Positions 24,643 through 36,822 are shown, counted from the stretch's first letter. The stretch: 64,000 bases of DNA from Pseudomonas sp. UBA1879 (GCF_002338065.1 NZ_DDHJ01000021.1:1-64000), one strand, 5' to 3'. Translations and numbers: made by a program. The notes: generated from the sequence alone by a model not told the origin.

Positions 24643-25791
24643 ATGCCGTTACCGTCCATGAAAGACCAGTTTGCGGCCTTGATCGCAGCGCCTTCGGTGA
24701 GCTGCACGCAGCCTGCGCTGGATCAGTCCAACCGCGCGGTCATCGACCTGTTGGCCACCTGGCTGGGCGACCTCGGATTCGCCTGTGACATTCAGCAGGT
24801 CAGCCCCGGCAAGTTCAATCTGCTCGCAACTTTCGGCACCGGCCCTGGCGGGCTTGTGTTGTCGGGTCACAGCGACACCGTTCCCTATGACGATGCGCTG
24901 TGGCAGACCGATCCGCTGAAACTGACAGAGGTCGACGGCAGTTGGGTAGGACTCGGCAGTTGCGACATGAAAGGCTTTTTCGCGCTAGCCATCGAGGCGC
25001 TGCAACCGCTTCTCGATCAACCGTTCAAACAACCGCTGATCATCCTCGCCACCTGTGATGAAGAAAGCTCCATGGCAGGCGCTAAAGCCCTTGCAGCGGC
25101 GGGCGGCGTGTTGGGGTGTGCGGCGGTGATCGGCGAGCCTACGGGCCTCAAGCCGATCCGCCTGCACAAAGGCGTCATGATGGAGCGCATCGACATTCTC
25201 GGTCGTAGCGGCCATTCCTCGGACCCTAGCCTGGGTCACAGCGCCCTTGAGGCGATGCACGACACCATCGGCGCCCTCAAAGGATTGCGCCAGCAGTGGC
25301 AGGCTCAGTTCAACAATCCGCAGTTCAGCGTGCCTCAACCGACCCTGAACTTCGGGTGCATCCACGGCGGGGACAACCCCAACCGCATTTGCGGTCAGTG
25401 TTCGCTGGAGTTCGACCTCCGCCCACTGCCCGGCATGGACCCGGAAATGCTGCGCGCAGCGATTCGTCAGAAGCTGCAACCGCTGGCGGAGCTGCATCAA
25501 GTGAGGATCGATTACGCGCCGTTGTTCTCGGAGTGCGCGCCGTTCGAGCAGAGTGCCGATGCGGAACTGGTGCGGGTGGCCGAGCGTCTGACCGGGCATA
25601 CGGCCGAAGCAGTGGCATTTGGTACCGAAGCGCCTTATCTTCAGCGCCTTGGCTGCGAGACGATCGTGCTGGGGCCGGGCGACATTGCCTGCGCCCACCA
25701 GCCGGGCGAGTATCTCGAAATGTCACGTTTGCAGCCTACAGTGCGTCTATTGCGCCAGTTGATCGAACATTACTGCCTGACGCCCGCGTAA
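24643..25791 (+). CDS. argE: Acetylornithine deacetylase
   Basis: 382 residues from the ATG at 24643 (MPLPSMKDQFAALIAAPSV) behind AGAGGA; the frame is open far upstream but that part is the shadow of the CYTH-CHAD gene. ArgE removes the acetyl group from N-acetylornithine in arginine synthesis. M20 metallopeptidase motifs: LSGHSDTVPYDD, GLGSCDMKGFFA, ATCDEESSMAGAK and GEPTGLKPIRLHKG, with the C-terminal FGTEAPYL. argA follows after 128 bases in the same direction. Confidence 0.93.
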   Translation: MPLPSMKDQFAALIAAPSVSCTQPALDQSNRAVIDLLATWLGDLGFACDIQQVSPGKFNLLATFGTGPGGLVLSGHSDTVPYDDALWQTDPLKLTEVDGSWVGLGSCDMKGFFALAIEALQPLLDQPFKQPLIILATCDEESSMAGAKALAAAGGVLGCAAVIGEPTGLKPIRLHKGVMMERIDILGRSGHSSDPSLGHSALEAMHDTIGALKGLRQQWQAQFNNPQFSVPQPTLNFGCIHGGDNPNRICGQCSLEFDLRPLPGMDPEMLRAAIRQKLQPLAELHQVRIDYAPLFSECAPFEQSADAELVRVAERLTGHTAEAVAFGTEAPYLQRLGCETIVLGPGDIACAHQPGEYLEMSRLQPTVRLLRQLIEHYCLTPA

Positions 25792-25919
25792 GTCGGCGTC
25801 AGCCCCAGACCCATCCAGAAGGAGAGTACGCGTGTTGCGATGCCTGTTCCGACGATAAAGCTCATGCCGCTGTGAGTGTTTTCACCCTTCGTCCCTCTTT
25901 ATTACAGGCTCATTCGGAT

Positions 25920-27218
25920 ATGCCCGATTACGTCAATTGGCTCCGCCACGCGTCTCCTTACATCAATGCCCACCGGGATTGCACCTTCATCGTCATGCTG
26001 CCGGGCGACGGGGTCGAACACCCCAATTTCGGCAACATCGTTCACGACCTAGTGCTTTTGCACAGCCTGGGCGTGCGTCTGGTGCTGGTTCATGGCTCGC
26101 GCCCGCAAATCGAAAGTCGCCTTGAGGCGCGCGGGATCACGCCGCATTTTCACCGCGAGCTTCGTGTGACAGACGCCGCCACGCTGGAATGTGTCATCGA
26201 CGCTGTGGGCGCCTTGCGGATTGCCATCGAAGCGCGCCTGTCGATGGACATGGCCGCTTCCCCAATGCAGGGCTCGCGGTTGCGTGTCACCGGTGGCAAC
26301 TTCGTCACGGCCCGGCCGATTGGCGTGTTGGAAGGCGTGGATTATCAGCACACCGGCGAAGTGCGCCGGATCGACCGCAAAGGCATCAATCGTTTGCTTG
26401 ATGAGCGTTCGATTGTGCTGCTATCACCGTTGGGCTACTCGCCGACCGGTGAAATCTTCAACCTCGCCTGCGAAGACGTCGCCACCCGCGCGGCCATTGA
26501 TCTTGGCGCAGAGAAACTCCTGCTGTTCGGTGCCGAATCCGGCCTGATGGACGAGCAAGGCCGTCTGGTGCGCGAACTGCGGCCGCAGCAAGTCCCCGCG
26601 CATCTTCAGCGTTTGGGCAGCAACTATCAGGCGGAATTGCTGGATGCGGCGGCTCAGGCCTGTCGCGGCGGCGTAGCGCGCAGTCATATCGTCAGTTACG
26701 CGGAAGACGGCGCGCTGCTGTCCGAACTCTTCACCCGCGCAGGCGGCGGTACGCTGGTGGCGCAGGAGCAGTTCGAGTTGGTGCGCGAGGCTTCGATTGG
26801 TGACGTCGGCGGTTTGATCGATTTGATCACGCCGCTGGAAGAGCAGGGCATTCTGGTGCGCAGGTCCCGTGAAGTGCTGGAGCGCGAAATCGAGCAGTTC
26901 AGCGTGGTCGAGCGGGAAGGGCTGATCATTGCGTGCGCTGCGTTATACCCGATTGCCGATTCCGAGGCTGGCGAACTGGCGTGCCTGGCGGTGAACCCAG
27001 AATATCGCCACGGCGGGCGGGGGGATGAGCTGCTTGAGCGCATTGAGGAGCGAGCGAAGGCGCAAGGCCTGAAGACGCTGTTCGTCCTCACGACCCGCAC
27101 TGCTCACTGGTTCCGCGAGCGCGGTTTTGAACCGAGCAGCGTTGACCGCCTCCCGAGCGCCCGTGCGTCGCTGTACAACTATCAGCGGAATTCGAAAATT
27201 TTCGAGAAGGCGATCTAA
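25920..27218 (+). CDS. argA: N-acetylglutamate synthase
   Basis: 432 residues from the ATG at 25920 (MPDYVNWLRHASPYINAHR), the normal length for Pseudomonas ArgA. It catalyses the first step of arginine synthesis. The N-terminal amino-acid-kinase domain (to about residue 290) has NIVHDLVLLHSLGVRLVLVH and binds arginine for feedback inhibition. The C-terminal GNAT domain has AGELACLAVNPEYRHGGRGD for acetyl-CoA binding and LFVLTTRTAHWFRERGF. It pairs with the argE gene upstream. A REP doublet follows the stop. Confidence 0.95.
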   Translation: MPDYVNWLRHASPYINAHRDCTFIVMLPGDGVEHPNFGNIVHDLVLLHSLGVRLVLVHGSRPQIESRLEARGITPHFHRELRVTDAATLECVIDAVGALRIAIEARLSMDMAASPMQGSRLRVTGGNFVTARPIGVLEGVDYQHTGEVRRIDRKGINRLLDERSIVLLSPLGYSPTGEIFNLACEDVATRAAIDLGAEKLLLFGAESGLMDEQGRLVRELRPQQVPAHLQRLGSNYQAELLDAAAQACRGGVARSHIVSYAEDGALLSELFTRAGGGTLVAQEQFELVREASIGDVGGLIDLITPLEEQGILVRRSREVLEREIEQFSVVEREGLIIACAALYPIADSEAGELACLAVNPEYRHGGRGDELLERIEERAKAQGLKTLFVLTTRTAHWFRERGFEPSSVDRLPSARASLYNYQRNSKIFEKAI

Positions 27219-27252
27219 ACCCGTCGCAGATTTCATCGCCAGCGCCTCCTCG

Positions 27253-27340
27253 TGTAGGAGCGCGCTTGCCCGCGATTGCGTTGTGCTCGTCGATAGATTC
27301 GTTTCTGAATGACCGCAATCGTGGGCAAGCGCGCACTAAC
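27253..27340. repeat. REP doublet
   Basis: TGTAGGAGCGCGCTTGCCCG on the left with CGTGGGCAAGCGCGCACTAA on the right, inverted, between convergent argA and gshA. Confidence 0.75.
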
Positions 27341-27362
27341 GTGCCTTGGGTGCACCAGAAAC

Positions 27363-27391
27363 AAAAAACGGCGCGCCTGAGGCACGCCGTC
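27363..27391 (-). terminator. Rho-independent terminator of gshA
   Basis: On the minus strand ACGGCGTGCC, a TCA loop and GGCGCGCCGT form a 10-bp stem with one G-U pair, followed by six T. It lies 18 bases after the gshA stop. Confidence 0.85.
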
Positions 27392-27408
27392 TTTCGTTCA
27401 AGCATCGA

Positions 27409-28995
27409 TCAGTTACTGATCGCCAGAATGCTCGCTTGATACGCGCCAACGAACGTATCGAAATCCACCGGCTCTTCTGTCTGTTCCAGCTCGGATTGCT
27501 GGGACAGGGATTCACGGGCCTTGGTTTCGAAGTCCGTTTGATCTTCGACACTCAGCGGACGGCTGCGGAAGTAATCGGCGTGGCTCTGCGCCTGGTGCAG
27601 CGAGAACGCTGTGAAGCCTTCCTTACGCTCTGTCATCTTGGCCAGGACCTGTGCCGACGGCGTCAGCGAGGCATCCGCCACCTTGGCCCGCTGGACGGCC
27701 AGCGATTCAGCGTGTTCAGAAATGCCTTGGCTCTTGTCCAGCAACGCAATGATCGGCTCGATCTCGTCCAGCATCTCGTTCGCCCAGACTTTCAAGTCGA
27801 CGGTCGACGCGTTGCGGCTCAGTTGCAGACCGGGACGGCGGCCTTCTTTCACCACGGTCAGGAAGTTGCTGCTGGAATTGCCGCATTCACAGTCGGCCAA
27901 CTGCGGGCTGTCCTTCAAAGCGCAGAACAGGATGAAGGCGTCGATGAAGCGCGATTGTTGCAGGTCGATCCCGACCGGCAGGAAAGGGTTGATGTCCAGG
28001 CAGCGCACTTCGACGTACTGCACCCCACGGGCCATCAGCGCTTGAATCGGACGCTCGCCGGAGTAAGTGACGCGCTTCGGACGGATCGTCGAGTAGTACT
28101 CGTTTTCAATCTGCAGCACGTTGGTGTTGAGCTGAATCCACTCGCCATCCTTGTGCGTGCCAATTTCGGTGTATGGCGGGTAGGGCGTCGCCACCGCTTT
28201 GCGCAGGCTGTCGGTGTAGGTCAGCAGATCGTTGTAGCAGGGCGTCAGATCGGCCTGGGCGTTGCTTTGATAACCCAGGTCGCTCATGCGCAAGCTCGTG
28301 GCGTATGGCAGGTAGAGCGTGTCGGCGTCGAACTGCTCCAACTGGTGCGACCGACCGCGCAGGAAACTGGCGTCCAATGCAGGCGAGGCGCCGAACAGGT
28401 ACATCAGCAGCCAGCTGTAGCGACGGAAGTTGCGGATCAGGCCGATGTAGCTTTCGGACTGGAAGTCGCGGTCGGTGCCGTTGAAATCCTCGGTCTGCCG
28501 CAGGACGGACCAGACGTCTTCAGGCAGCGAAAAGTTGTAATGGATGCCCGCGATACACTGCATGGTCTTGCCGTAACGCAAGGCCAGGCCTTGGCGGTAC
28601 ACGTATTTGAGCTTGCCGATATTCGAGGTGCCGTAATAGGCAATTGGAATGTCCGCCTCGGCTGGCAGCGGGCACGGCATCGACGGGCTCCAGATGTACT
28701 CGCTGCCCAGCTTGCTGTAGGCGAAACGATGGATCTTGTCGAGGCTGTCGAGGGTGTCGGCAGGGTTGGTCAGCGCCGGAGTGATGAACTCCAACAGCGA
28801 CTCGGAATAGTCGGTGGTGATCTGCTCGTTGGTCAGTGCGGAACCCAGGCTTTCCGGGTGGGGCGTCTGGGCCAGGCGGCCTTCGGCCGTAACGCGCAGG
28901 CATTCACGCTCGATACCGTGCAGGCACTTCTCCAAAAGGGAGAGGTGAGATTGCTCGCCGAGCAGTGCCAGGCGGCGATTGAGAAGTTCGCTCAA
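27409..28995 (-). CDS. gshA: Glutamate-cysteine ligase
   Basis: 528 residues if started at the TTG at 28995, whose AAGGAATCCAAC spacing gives a good ribosome-binding site and a LSELLNRRLALLG N-terminus as in other Pseudomonas; a GTG at 29010 would add five residues. The enzyme makes gamma-glutamylcysteine, the first step of glutathione synthesis. Family marks: GIERECLRV, TTDYSESLLEFITP, YGKTMQCIAGIHYNFSLP and YVEVRCLDINPFLPVG. It ends in a clear terminator and is the last gene of the tex-thioesterase-gshA row. Confidence 0.93.
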   Translation of the reverse strand: MSELLNRRLALLGEQSHLSLLEKCLHGIERECLRVTAEGRLAQTPHPESLGSALTNEQITTDYSESLLEFITPALTNPADTLDSLDKIHRFAYSKLGSEYIWSPSMPCPLPAEADIPIAYYGTSNIGKLKYVYRQGLALRYGKTMQCIAGIHYNFSLPEDVWSVLRQTEDFNGTDRDFQSESYIGLIRNFRRYSWLLMYLFGASPALDASFLRGRSHQLEQFDADTLYLPYATSLRMSDLGYQSNAQADLTPCYNDLLTYTDSLRKAVATPYPPYTEIGTHKDGEWIQLNTNVLQIENEYYSTIRPKRVTYSGERPIQALMARGVQYVEVRCLDINPFLPVGIDLQQSRFIDAFILFCALKDSPQLADCECGNSSSNFLTVVKEGRRPGLQLSRNASTVDLKVWANEMLDEIEPIIALLDKSQGISEHAESLAVQRAKVADASLTPSAQVLAKMTERKEGFTAFSLHQAQSHADYFRSRPLSVEDQTDFETKARESLSQQSELEQTEEPVDFDTFVGAYQASILAISN

Positions 28996-29204
28996 GTTGG
29001 ATTCCTTCACGCGTCAGTCGGCCCTATATGGGGGCGATATGGCGATCTACAAGGGTGAAGAAAGGAACTGGCGTTTTCGCCTCGTTTTTGGCCCTAACGC
29101 CGATGCCCGTCGTCGGTCGTTCCCACAGGCCGTTATCGGCGGCCAAGAGGACATTTCGACACTGATACACAGTGCCGAAATTAACCCAAATCGCTATGGG
29201 ACAG

Positions 29205-29590
29205 CTAGACGATCGCGAACGTGCCTTGCGCTTTCGCGACCAACTTGTCGGCCTGATGCACTGCAGCCTCGACCACCAGCGTGCGACGACCGGCATGCAG
29301 CACCGTCGCCACGCACGTGACTTCGCCATCCGCCACGCCGCGCATGTAGTTGATCTTGCATTCGACGGTCACGCTTCGCTTGTCAAAGCCGTGGGCGCTG
29401 GAACACGCCAGCCCCATGGCGATATCGACCAGACTGAAGAGTGCGCCGCCGTGCATCACGTTGCCGCGATTGCGCAAATGAGGCTCCAGTGCCAGCGCCA
29501 CTTCAGCGACGCCTTCCTCGCTCAGCCGAACGACGCGGCAGCCCAGGGTTTTGAAGTAAGCGCTTTGAGTCAGATCGTCTGGAATGTCCA

Positions 29591-29591
<1 letters not shown>
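29205..29591 (-). CDS. PaaI-type hotdog thioesterase
   Basis: 128 residues. The hotdog fold signature is RNRGNVMHGGALFSLVDIAM, with the HGG turn, followed by VTVECKINYMRGVADGEVTC. Such enzymes hydrolyse aryl or acyl-CoA esters; the substrate is unknown. Its ATG shares one base with the tex stop (TGATG), so it is translationally coupled to tex. Confidence 0.88.
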
Positions 29592-31915
<2,324 letters not shown>

Positions 31916-32195
31916 AAAACCACCTGGCAAATGTGTGTACAAAAAATCCGGCTGCTGGCGAACTGCCGTGAGCGAGTGGTGCCTGATCGTGAGGGCGGCG
32001 CATTATACCCAGTGAACCCCGATTAGGGGATTGCCTCGTCGGCGGAGCAACCCAGACCCCTTCGTCAGGCGTTCAGTCTCCGTAACGCCCCGTGTAGAGC
32101 ATCCGTGTGGGGTCGAGAAAAATCTGCTAACAATGCACACGGTGCACAGAACAGCAGCTACGCCATAATGCGCGCCGAGATCAAAGGAGCATCCC

Positions 32196-32936
32196 ATGAG
32201 CAGCACTGCACAAACGGCTGAAGGCGAGAAGATCCTCATCGTTGATGATGACCCGGGGCTGAGCAGCCTGTTAGAACGTTTTTTCACCAGCAAGGGCTAT
32301 CGCGCCCGTGCTGTGCCCAATGTCGAGCACATGGATCGTCTGCTGGCTCGGGAAGTTTTTCATCTCGTCGTGCTGGACCTGATGCTGCCTGGCGAAGACG
32401 GTTTGTCCGCCTGCCGTAGGCTGCGTGCCGCGAACAACCAGGTACCGATCATCATGCTGACGGCCAAGGGCGACGAATTGAGTCGCATCAAGGGCCTGGA
32501 ACTTGGCGCTGACGACTATCTGGCCAAGCCTTTCAACCCGGATGAGCTGATGGCGCGGGTCAAGGCTGTCCTGCGTCGGCAGTCGGCACCTGTACCCGGC
32601 GCGCCCGCCAGTGAAGACGAGACCGTCACTTTCGGGGAATACGAGCTGTCGCTGGCCACGCGCGAATTGAAGAAGGGTGATCAGGTTCATATGCTCACCA
32701 CCGGCGAGTTCGCCGTTCTCAAGGCGTTGGTCATGCACGCCCGTGAGCCGCTGACCCGCGACAAGTTGATGAATCTGGCCCGTGGGCGCGAGTGGGATGC
32801 GCTCGAACGTTCCATCGACGTTCAGATTTCTCGCCTGCGCCGTCTGATCGAAGTCGATGCTGCCAAGCCGCGTTACATCCAGACGGTTTGGGGCGTGGGT
32901 TATGTGTTTGTGCCAGACGGTGCCAACAAGCAGTAA
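32196..32936 (+). CDS. ompR: Osmolarity response regulator OmpR
   Basis: 246 residues. The receiver domain has IVDDDPGLSSLLERFF, the phosphoacceptor D61 in VLDLMLPGEDGL, and K111 in ADDYLAKPF. The C-terminal winged helix has TGEFAVLKALVMH and ending RYIQTVWGVGYVF. It starts behind AAGGAGC. The cognate kinase envZ follows after 166 bases. Confidence 0.92.
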   Translation: MSSTAQTAEGEKILIVDDDPGLSSLLERFFTSKGYRARAVPNVEHMDRLLAREVFHLVVLDLMLPGEDGLSACRRLRAANNQVPIIMLTAKGDELSRIKGLELGADDYLAKPFNPDELMARVKAVLRRQSAPVPGAPASEDETVTFGEYELSLATRELKKGDQVHMLTTGEFAVLKALVMHAREPLTRDKLMNLARGREWDALERSIDVQISRLRRLIEVDAAKPRYIQTVWGVGYVFVPDGANKQ

Positions 32937-33102
32937 GCACGTCGACAGGTCGCCAGCCGACCGCGTTGCATGCTCGCTTACGCAACCAGTCACTTCACGC
33001 CTCTCGAAAGGGGGGGGCGCTGGGGTGGCTGGCTTTGCTGCGATGGCCATCGGTGAAAGTTCGTAAGCCTGGCTCCCTCTTGAAAGTGTGTAACTGCTGT
33101 TT

Positions 33103-34416
33103 ATGAAGACACCGCTCTGGTTTCCGCAAAGTTTCTTTTCTCGCACCCTCTGGCTGGTGCTCATTGTCGTGCTGTTTTCCAAGGCGCTGACACTGGTTTA
33201 TCTGCTGATGAACGAAGACGTGCTCGTCGACCGCCAGTACAGCCATGGTGTCGCGTTGACTTTGCGGGCGTATTGGGCCGCAGACGAAAGCGACAGGCAA
33301 ACCATCGCAGATGCTGCTGGGTTGATCCGCGTGGTCGGCGGCGGCGTTCCTGAAGGCGAGCAGCACTGGCCTTATTCAGAAATCTACCAACGTCAAATGC
33401 AGGCCGAACTTGGCGCAGATACTGAAGTGCGGCTGCGAGTTCATGCGCCGCCTGCCCTGTGGGTGCGTGCGCCAAGTCTGGGCGATGGCTGGCTGAAGGT
33501 TCCCCTGTATCCGCATCCCCTGCGCGGCCAGAAAATCTGGAGCGTACTGGGTTGGTTTCTCGCGATCGGTCTGCTGTCCACGGCGTCGGCCTGGATTTTC
33601 GTCAGCCAGTTGAACCGACCGCTCAAACGTCTGGTGTTTGCCGCCCGCCAATTGGGGCAAGGACGAAGCGTTCGATTGCCTGTTGGTGATACCCCAAGCG
33701 AAATGACCGAGGTGTATCGCGCTTTCAACCAGATGGCCGAAGACGTGGAACAGGCGGGTCAGGAGCGGGAGCTGATGCTGGCGGGGGTTTCTCATGACTT
33801 GCGCACGCCTCTGACGCGATTGCGCCTGTCGTTGGAACTGATGCCCAAAGACAATGAGTTCATGGAAGGCATGGTGCGGGACATCGAGGACATGGACGCC
33901 ATCCTCGATCAATTTCTGGCATTCATTCGCGACGGCCGCGACGAAGAGGTCGAGGAAGTCGATCTGGTCGAGCTGGTTCAGGAAGTAGTGGCGCCCTACA
34001 ACAGCCCGGTCGAGCAGGTACGTTTGTGCCTTGAGTCGATCCCGCCGTTTCCGTTGCGTCGGGTCTCGATGAAACGTCTGCTCGCCAACCTCATCGGCAA
34101 CGCCATGCACCACGCTGGCGATGGTGTTGAAGTCGCTGCTTACGTCTCTGGCGATAACGGCGCGCCGTACGTGGTGCTCAGTGTTCTGGACCGAGGCATG
34201 GGCATCGACACGGCGGAGTTGGAGGGGATCTTCAACCCCTTCATCCGTGGCGATCGCGCCCGCAGCGGCAAAGGCACCGGCTTGGGCCTCGCCATCGTCA
34301 AACGCATCGCCGCCATGCACGGTGGCAACGTCGAACTGCGCAACCGCTCCGGCGGCGGTTTGGAGGCGCGGGTTCGGCTACCGTTGGGGCTGCTGCTGCC
34401 CAGGGATGCGGATTGA
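33103..34416 (+). CDS. envZ: Sensor histidine kinase EnvZ
   Basis: 437 residues. Two transmembrane segments (about 14-36 and 146-168) flank a periplasmic domain of roughly 110 residues. HAMP follows (NRPLKRLVFAARQLGQGRSV), then the H-box with the phosphorylated H231 in LAGVSHDLRTPLTRLRLSLE. The ATP-binding domain has NLIGNAMHHAG, DRGMGI and GKGTGLGLAIVKRI. It phosphorylates OmpR in response to osmotic conditions. Confidence 0.92.
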   Translation: MKTPLWFPQSFFSRTLWLVLIVVLFSKALTLVYLLMNEDVLVDRQYSHGVALTLRAYWAADESDRQTIADAAGLIRVVGGGVPEGEQHWPYSEIYQRQMQAELGADTEVRLRVHAPPALWVRAPSLGDGWLKVPLYPHPLRGQKIWSVLGWFLAIGLLSTASAWIFVSQLNRPLKRLVFAARQLGQGRSVRLPVGDTPSEMTEVYRAFNQMAEDVEQAGQERELMLAGVSHDLRTPLTRLRLSLELMPKDNEFMEGMVRDIEDMDAILDQFLAFIRDGRDEEVEEVDLVELVQEVVAPYNSPVEQVRLCLESIPPFPLRRVSMKRLLANLIGNAMHHAGDGVEVAAYVSGDNGAPYVVLSVLDRGMGIDTAELEGIFNPFIRGDRARSGKGTGLGLAIVKRIAAMHGGNVELRNRSGGGLEARVRLPLGLLLPRDAD

Positions 34417-34432
34417 CGCGGAGTTTGTTCTT

Positions 34433-34456
34433 GTAGGCGCGCTTGCCCGCGATTCG
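34433..34456. repeat. Single REP unit
   Basis: TTGTAGGCGCGCTTGCCCGC followed by GATT, between convergent envZ and rimK. No inverted partner is evident. Confidence 0.5.
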
Positions 34457-34530
34457 AGAAGCCCCGACATCTGATGACGTTGGCTCCACCGTCATCACCG
34501 GCAGGCGCACCCTCTACATGAAGGAGGAGG

Positions 34531-35436
34531 TCACCCTTTTCCTTTCGTCCGCGTCATGTGCGGGCCGCCATTTTTCTCGATGTATTGAATGATCATCCCT
34601 GCCACGTCCTTGCCGGTCGTGGCTTCGATGCCTTCGAGGCCTGGCGATGAGTTCACTTCCATCACCAAAGGCCCATGGTTTGAGCGCAGGATGTCCACGC
34701 CAGCGACGCTCAGGCCCATGACCTTGGCCGCGCGAATAGCCGTCATGCGTTCTTCCGGGGTGATCTTGATCAGGCTGGCGGTGCCACCTCGGTGCAGATT
34801 GGAGCGGAACTCGCCAGGCTTGGCCTGACGCATCATCGAGGCAATGACTTTGTCGCCCACCACGAAGCAGCGGATATCCGCGCCTCCAGCTTCCTTAATG
34901 TACTCCTGCACCATGATGTCCTGCTTGAGCCCCATGAAGGCTTCAATCACGGACTCCGCCGCCGTCGCGGTCTCGCACAGCACGACGCCAATGCCTTGAG
35001 TGCCTTCCAGTACCTTGATCACCAGCGGAGCGCCATTGACCATCTGGATCAGGTCGGGGATGTCGTCGGGGGAGTGAGCGAAACCTGTCACCGGGAGGCC
35101 GATGCCGCGCCGTGACAACAGCTGCAGTGAGCGCAGTTTGTCTCTGGAGCGAGCGATGGCGACGGATTCGTTGAGCGGAAACACGCCCATCATTTCAAAC
35201 TGACGCAGCACGGCGCAGCCGTAGAAGGTCACGGAAGCACCGATTCGCGGGATGACCGCATCAAAGCCTTCCAGCGGTTTTCCTCGGTAGTGAATCTGCG
35301 GCTTATGACTGGCGATGTTCATATAGGCGCGCAGGGTATCGATCACTACGACCTCATGGCCACGCTGAATGCCAGCTTCGACCAGACGACGAGTTGAATA
35401 CAGACGCGGGTTCCGCGAAAGCACAGCGATCTTCAT
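34531..35436 (-). CDS. rimK: Ribosomal protein S6 glutamate ligase RimK
   Basis: 301 residues. The ATP-grasp ligase adds glutamates to the C-terminus of ribosomal protein S6. Marks: SRNPRLYSTRRLVEA start, GAPLVIKVLEGTQGIGVVLC for the ATP-grasp lid, and VMEVNSSPGLEGIE near the C-terminus. It is the last gene of the rimA-rimB-rimK operon and overlaps rimB by four bases. From the literature on P. fluorescens, RimK activity is modulated by RimA, RimB and cyclic-di-GMP and remodels the ribosome. Confidence 0.92.
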   Translation of the reverse strand: MKIAVLSRNPRLYSTRRLVEAGIQRGHEVVVIDTLRAYMNIASHKPQIHYRGKPLEGFDAVIPRIGASVTFYGCAVLRQFEMMGVFPLNESVAIARSRDKLRSLQLLSRRGIGLPVTGFAHSPDDIPDLIQMVNGAPLVIKVLEGTQGIGVVLCETATAAESVIEAFMGLKQDIMVQEYIKEAGGADIRCFVVGDKVIASMMRQAKPGEFRSNLHRGGTASLIKITPEERMTAIRAAKVMGLSVAGVDILRSNHGPLVMEVNSSPGLEGIEATTGKDVAGMIIQYIEKNGGPHMTRTKGKG

Positions 35437-35915
35437 GCAACACCTGTGGCAGAGGGATTAGAGGCCGGAAAGGTCGGCTTGTCCTGAACGTAAGTAATGC
35501 CCGGATTGACCACCAATTGGCCGTCAATCAAAGCCTTCGAGCCCAACAGCAATCGATAACGCATGGCTTTGCGGCAGGCGAGAGTGAACTCTACCGGCCA
35601 CACCCGATCGCCCAGGGCAAGGGTGGTGCGAATCACGTAGCGCACCTGCGCCTGGCCGTTTGAGCTTTTGATGGTCTTCATGGCCACCAACTGAGCTTCG
35701 CAACGGCGATGACGCAACTGCACGACGGTTCCCAGATGGGCGTTGAAACGGACCCATTTTTCGCCGTTGCGTTCGAACGGTTCGATTTCAGTGGCGTGCA
35801 GGCTGGACGTGCTGGCGCCGGTGTCGATTTTTGCGCGCAAGCCGGCAACCCCAAGGTTGGGGAGCGCCACCCATTCGCGCAGACCGATGACGGTGAGATG
35901 GTCGAATGTTTTCAA
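35433..35915 (-). CDS. rimB: Retropepsin-like aspartic protease RimB
   Basis: 160 residues. The family (ATP-dependent zinc protease/RimB) is recognised by the catalytic DTGASTSSLHA with D31, preceded by LPNLGVAGLRAKI. The retropepsin-type fold would need a dimer to form the active site. The name follows the rimABK operon described in P. fluorescens, where RimB controls RimK glutamation. It overlaps rimK by four bases and follows rimA after 15 bases. Confidence 0.85.
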   Translation of the reverse strand: MKTFDHLTVIGLREWVALPNLGVAGLRAKIDTGASTSSLHATEIEPFERNGEKWVRFNAHLGTVVQLRHRRCEAQLVAMKTIKSSNGQAQVRYVIRTTLALGDRVWPVEFTLACRKAMRYRLLLGSKALIDGQLVVNPGITYVQDKPTFPASNPSATGVA

Positions 35916-35930
35916 AGCGATACCGTAGCT

Positions 35931-36704
35931 TTACGCGTTCTGCCAGACGCCAGGATCAATCTGGGCCAGTGCCTTGAATGCAGGTCGGGCGAACCAGTAA
36001 CCCTGCATCAGAAAAATGCCGCAATCGGCGAGGAAGTCTCGCTCTTCTGCGCATTCGATGCCTTCGGCGATGACTGTAACGCCCAACTCCGTACACATTG
36101 TGACAACGCCCCGCACGATGGCCTGGCGCACGCGATCACGGTGGATGTCTCGTACCAGCGCCATGTCCAGTTTGATCAGATCAGGCTGGAAATCGGCCAG
36201 CAGCGACAGCCCGGAATAACCCGCGCCGAAGTCGTCGATGGCGGTCTTGAAGCCGAACTCCCGATATTCACGGAGAATGTTCGTCAAATGGCGGTTGCTG
36301 TCTGCGTGCTCGCTTTCGACCGTTTCGAAGATCAGGCGGTCAAGGGGGAACTGATAAGTGCGCGCGGCCTCCAGTGTGCTGCGGATGCAGAGCTCGGGGC
36401 GATAAACCGCATTCGGAAGAAAGTTGATCGAAAGGTGTTCGGTCATGTTCAGGCGTGCGGCTGTTGAAATCGCGCGGGTTCGGCACAATTGATCGAACCT
36501 GTAACGATTGTTGTCGTCGATACGGCTCAAGATCGAATAAGCGCTTTCGCCGTTCACGCCGCGAACCAGCGCTTCGTGGGCGAAAACAGATCGGTTACGA
36601 ATGTCGACGATGGGCTGATACGCAAACTCGAAGTCGAAATCCAGTGCGGGGCTGTCTTTGCAGCCTTTGCACCCGCCAGTCAATGAAGTTGGAAAGTCTG
36701 TCAC
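35931..36704 (-). CDS. rimA: EAL-domain cyclic-di-GMP phosphodiesterase RimA
   Basis: 257 residues, a single EAL domain with no sensory module. Active-site residues all appear present: E44-A-L-V-R, the Asn in INFLPNAVYRP, the Glu in LIFETVESE, DDFGAGYS, the Lys in LIKLDMALVRD, the Glu in VIAEGIE, and the Gln in MQGYWFARP. It should therefore hydrolyse c-di-GMP. As first gene of the rimABK operon it links c-di-GMP to ribosomal S6 modification. An N-terminal CKGC pair near residues 12-15 is unusual and may bind metal. Confidence 0.85.
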   Translation of the reverse strand: MTDFPTSLTGGCKGCKDSPALDFDFEFAYQPIVDIRNRSVFAHEALVRGVNGESAYSILSRIDDNNRYRFDQLCRTRAISTAARLNMTEHLSINFLPNAVYRPELCIRSTLEAARTYQFPLDRLIFETVESEHADSNRHLTNILREYREFGFKTAIDDFGAGYSGLSLLADFQPDLIKLDMALVRDIHRDRVRQAIVRGVVTMCTELGVTVIAEGIECAEERDFLADCGIFLMQGYWFARPAFKALAQIDPGVWQNA

Positions 36705-36822
36705 ATCGCACTCCAGGGTCGGCGATAGGTGTCTTGGCTGGCAGTGTAAACGACGGTTGGAATAACTGCGTGCTCGACGTTGCGTAGTACAGTTCTGACT
36801 ATTACCCGGTTGAGGAATTCAG

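Noticed and set aside
27346..29058. 570-codon open frame on the plus strand
   Set aside because: Antisense to gshA, which has full family motifs and its own terminator.
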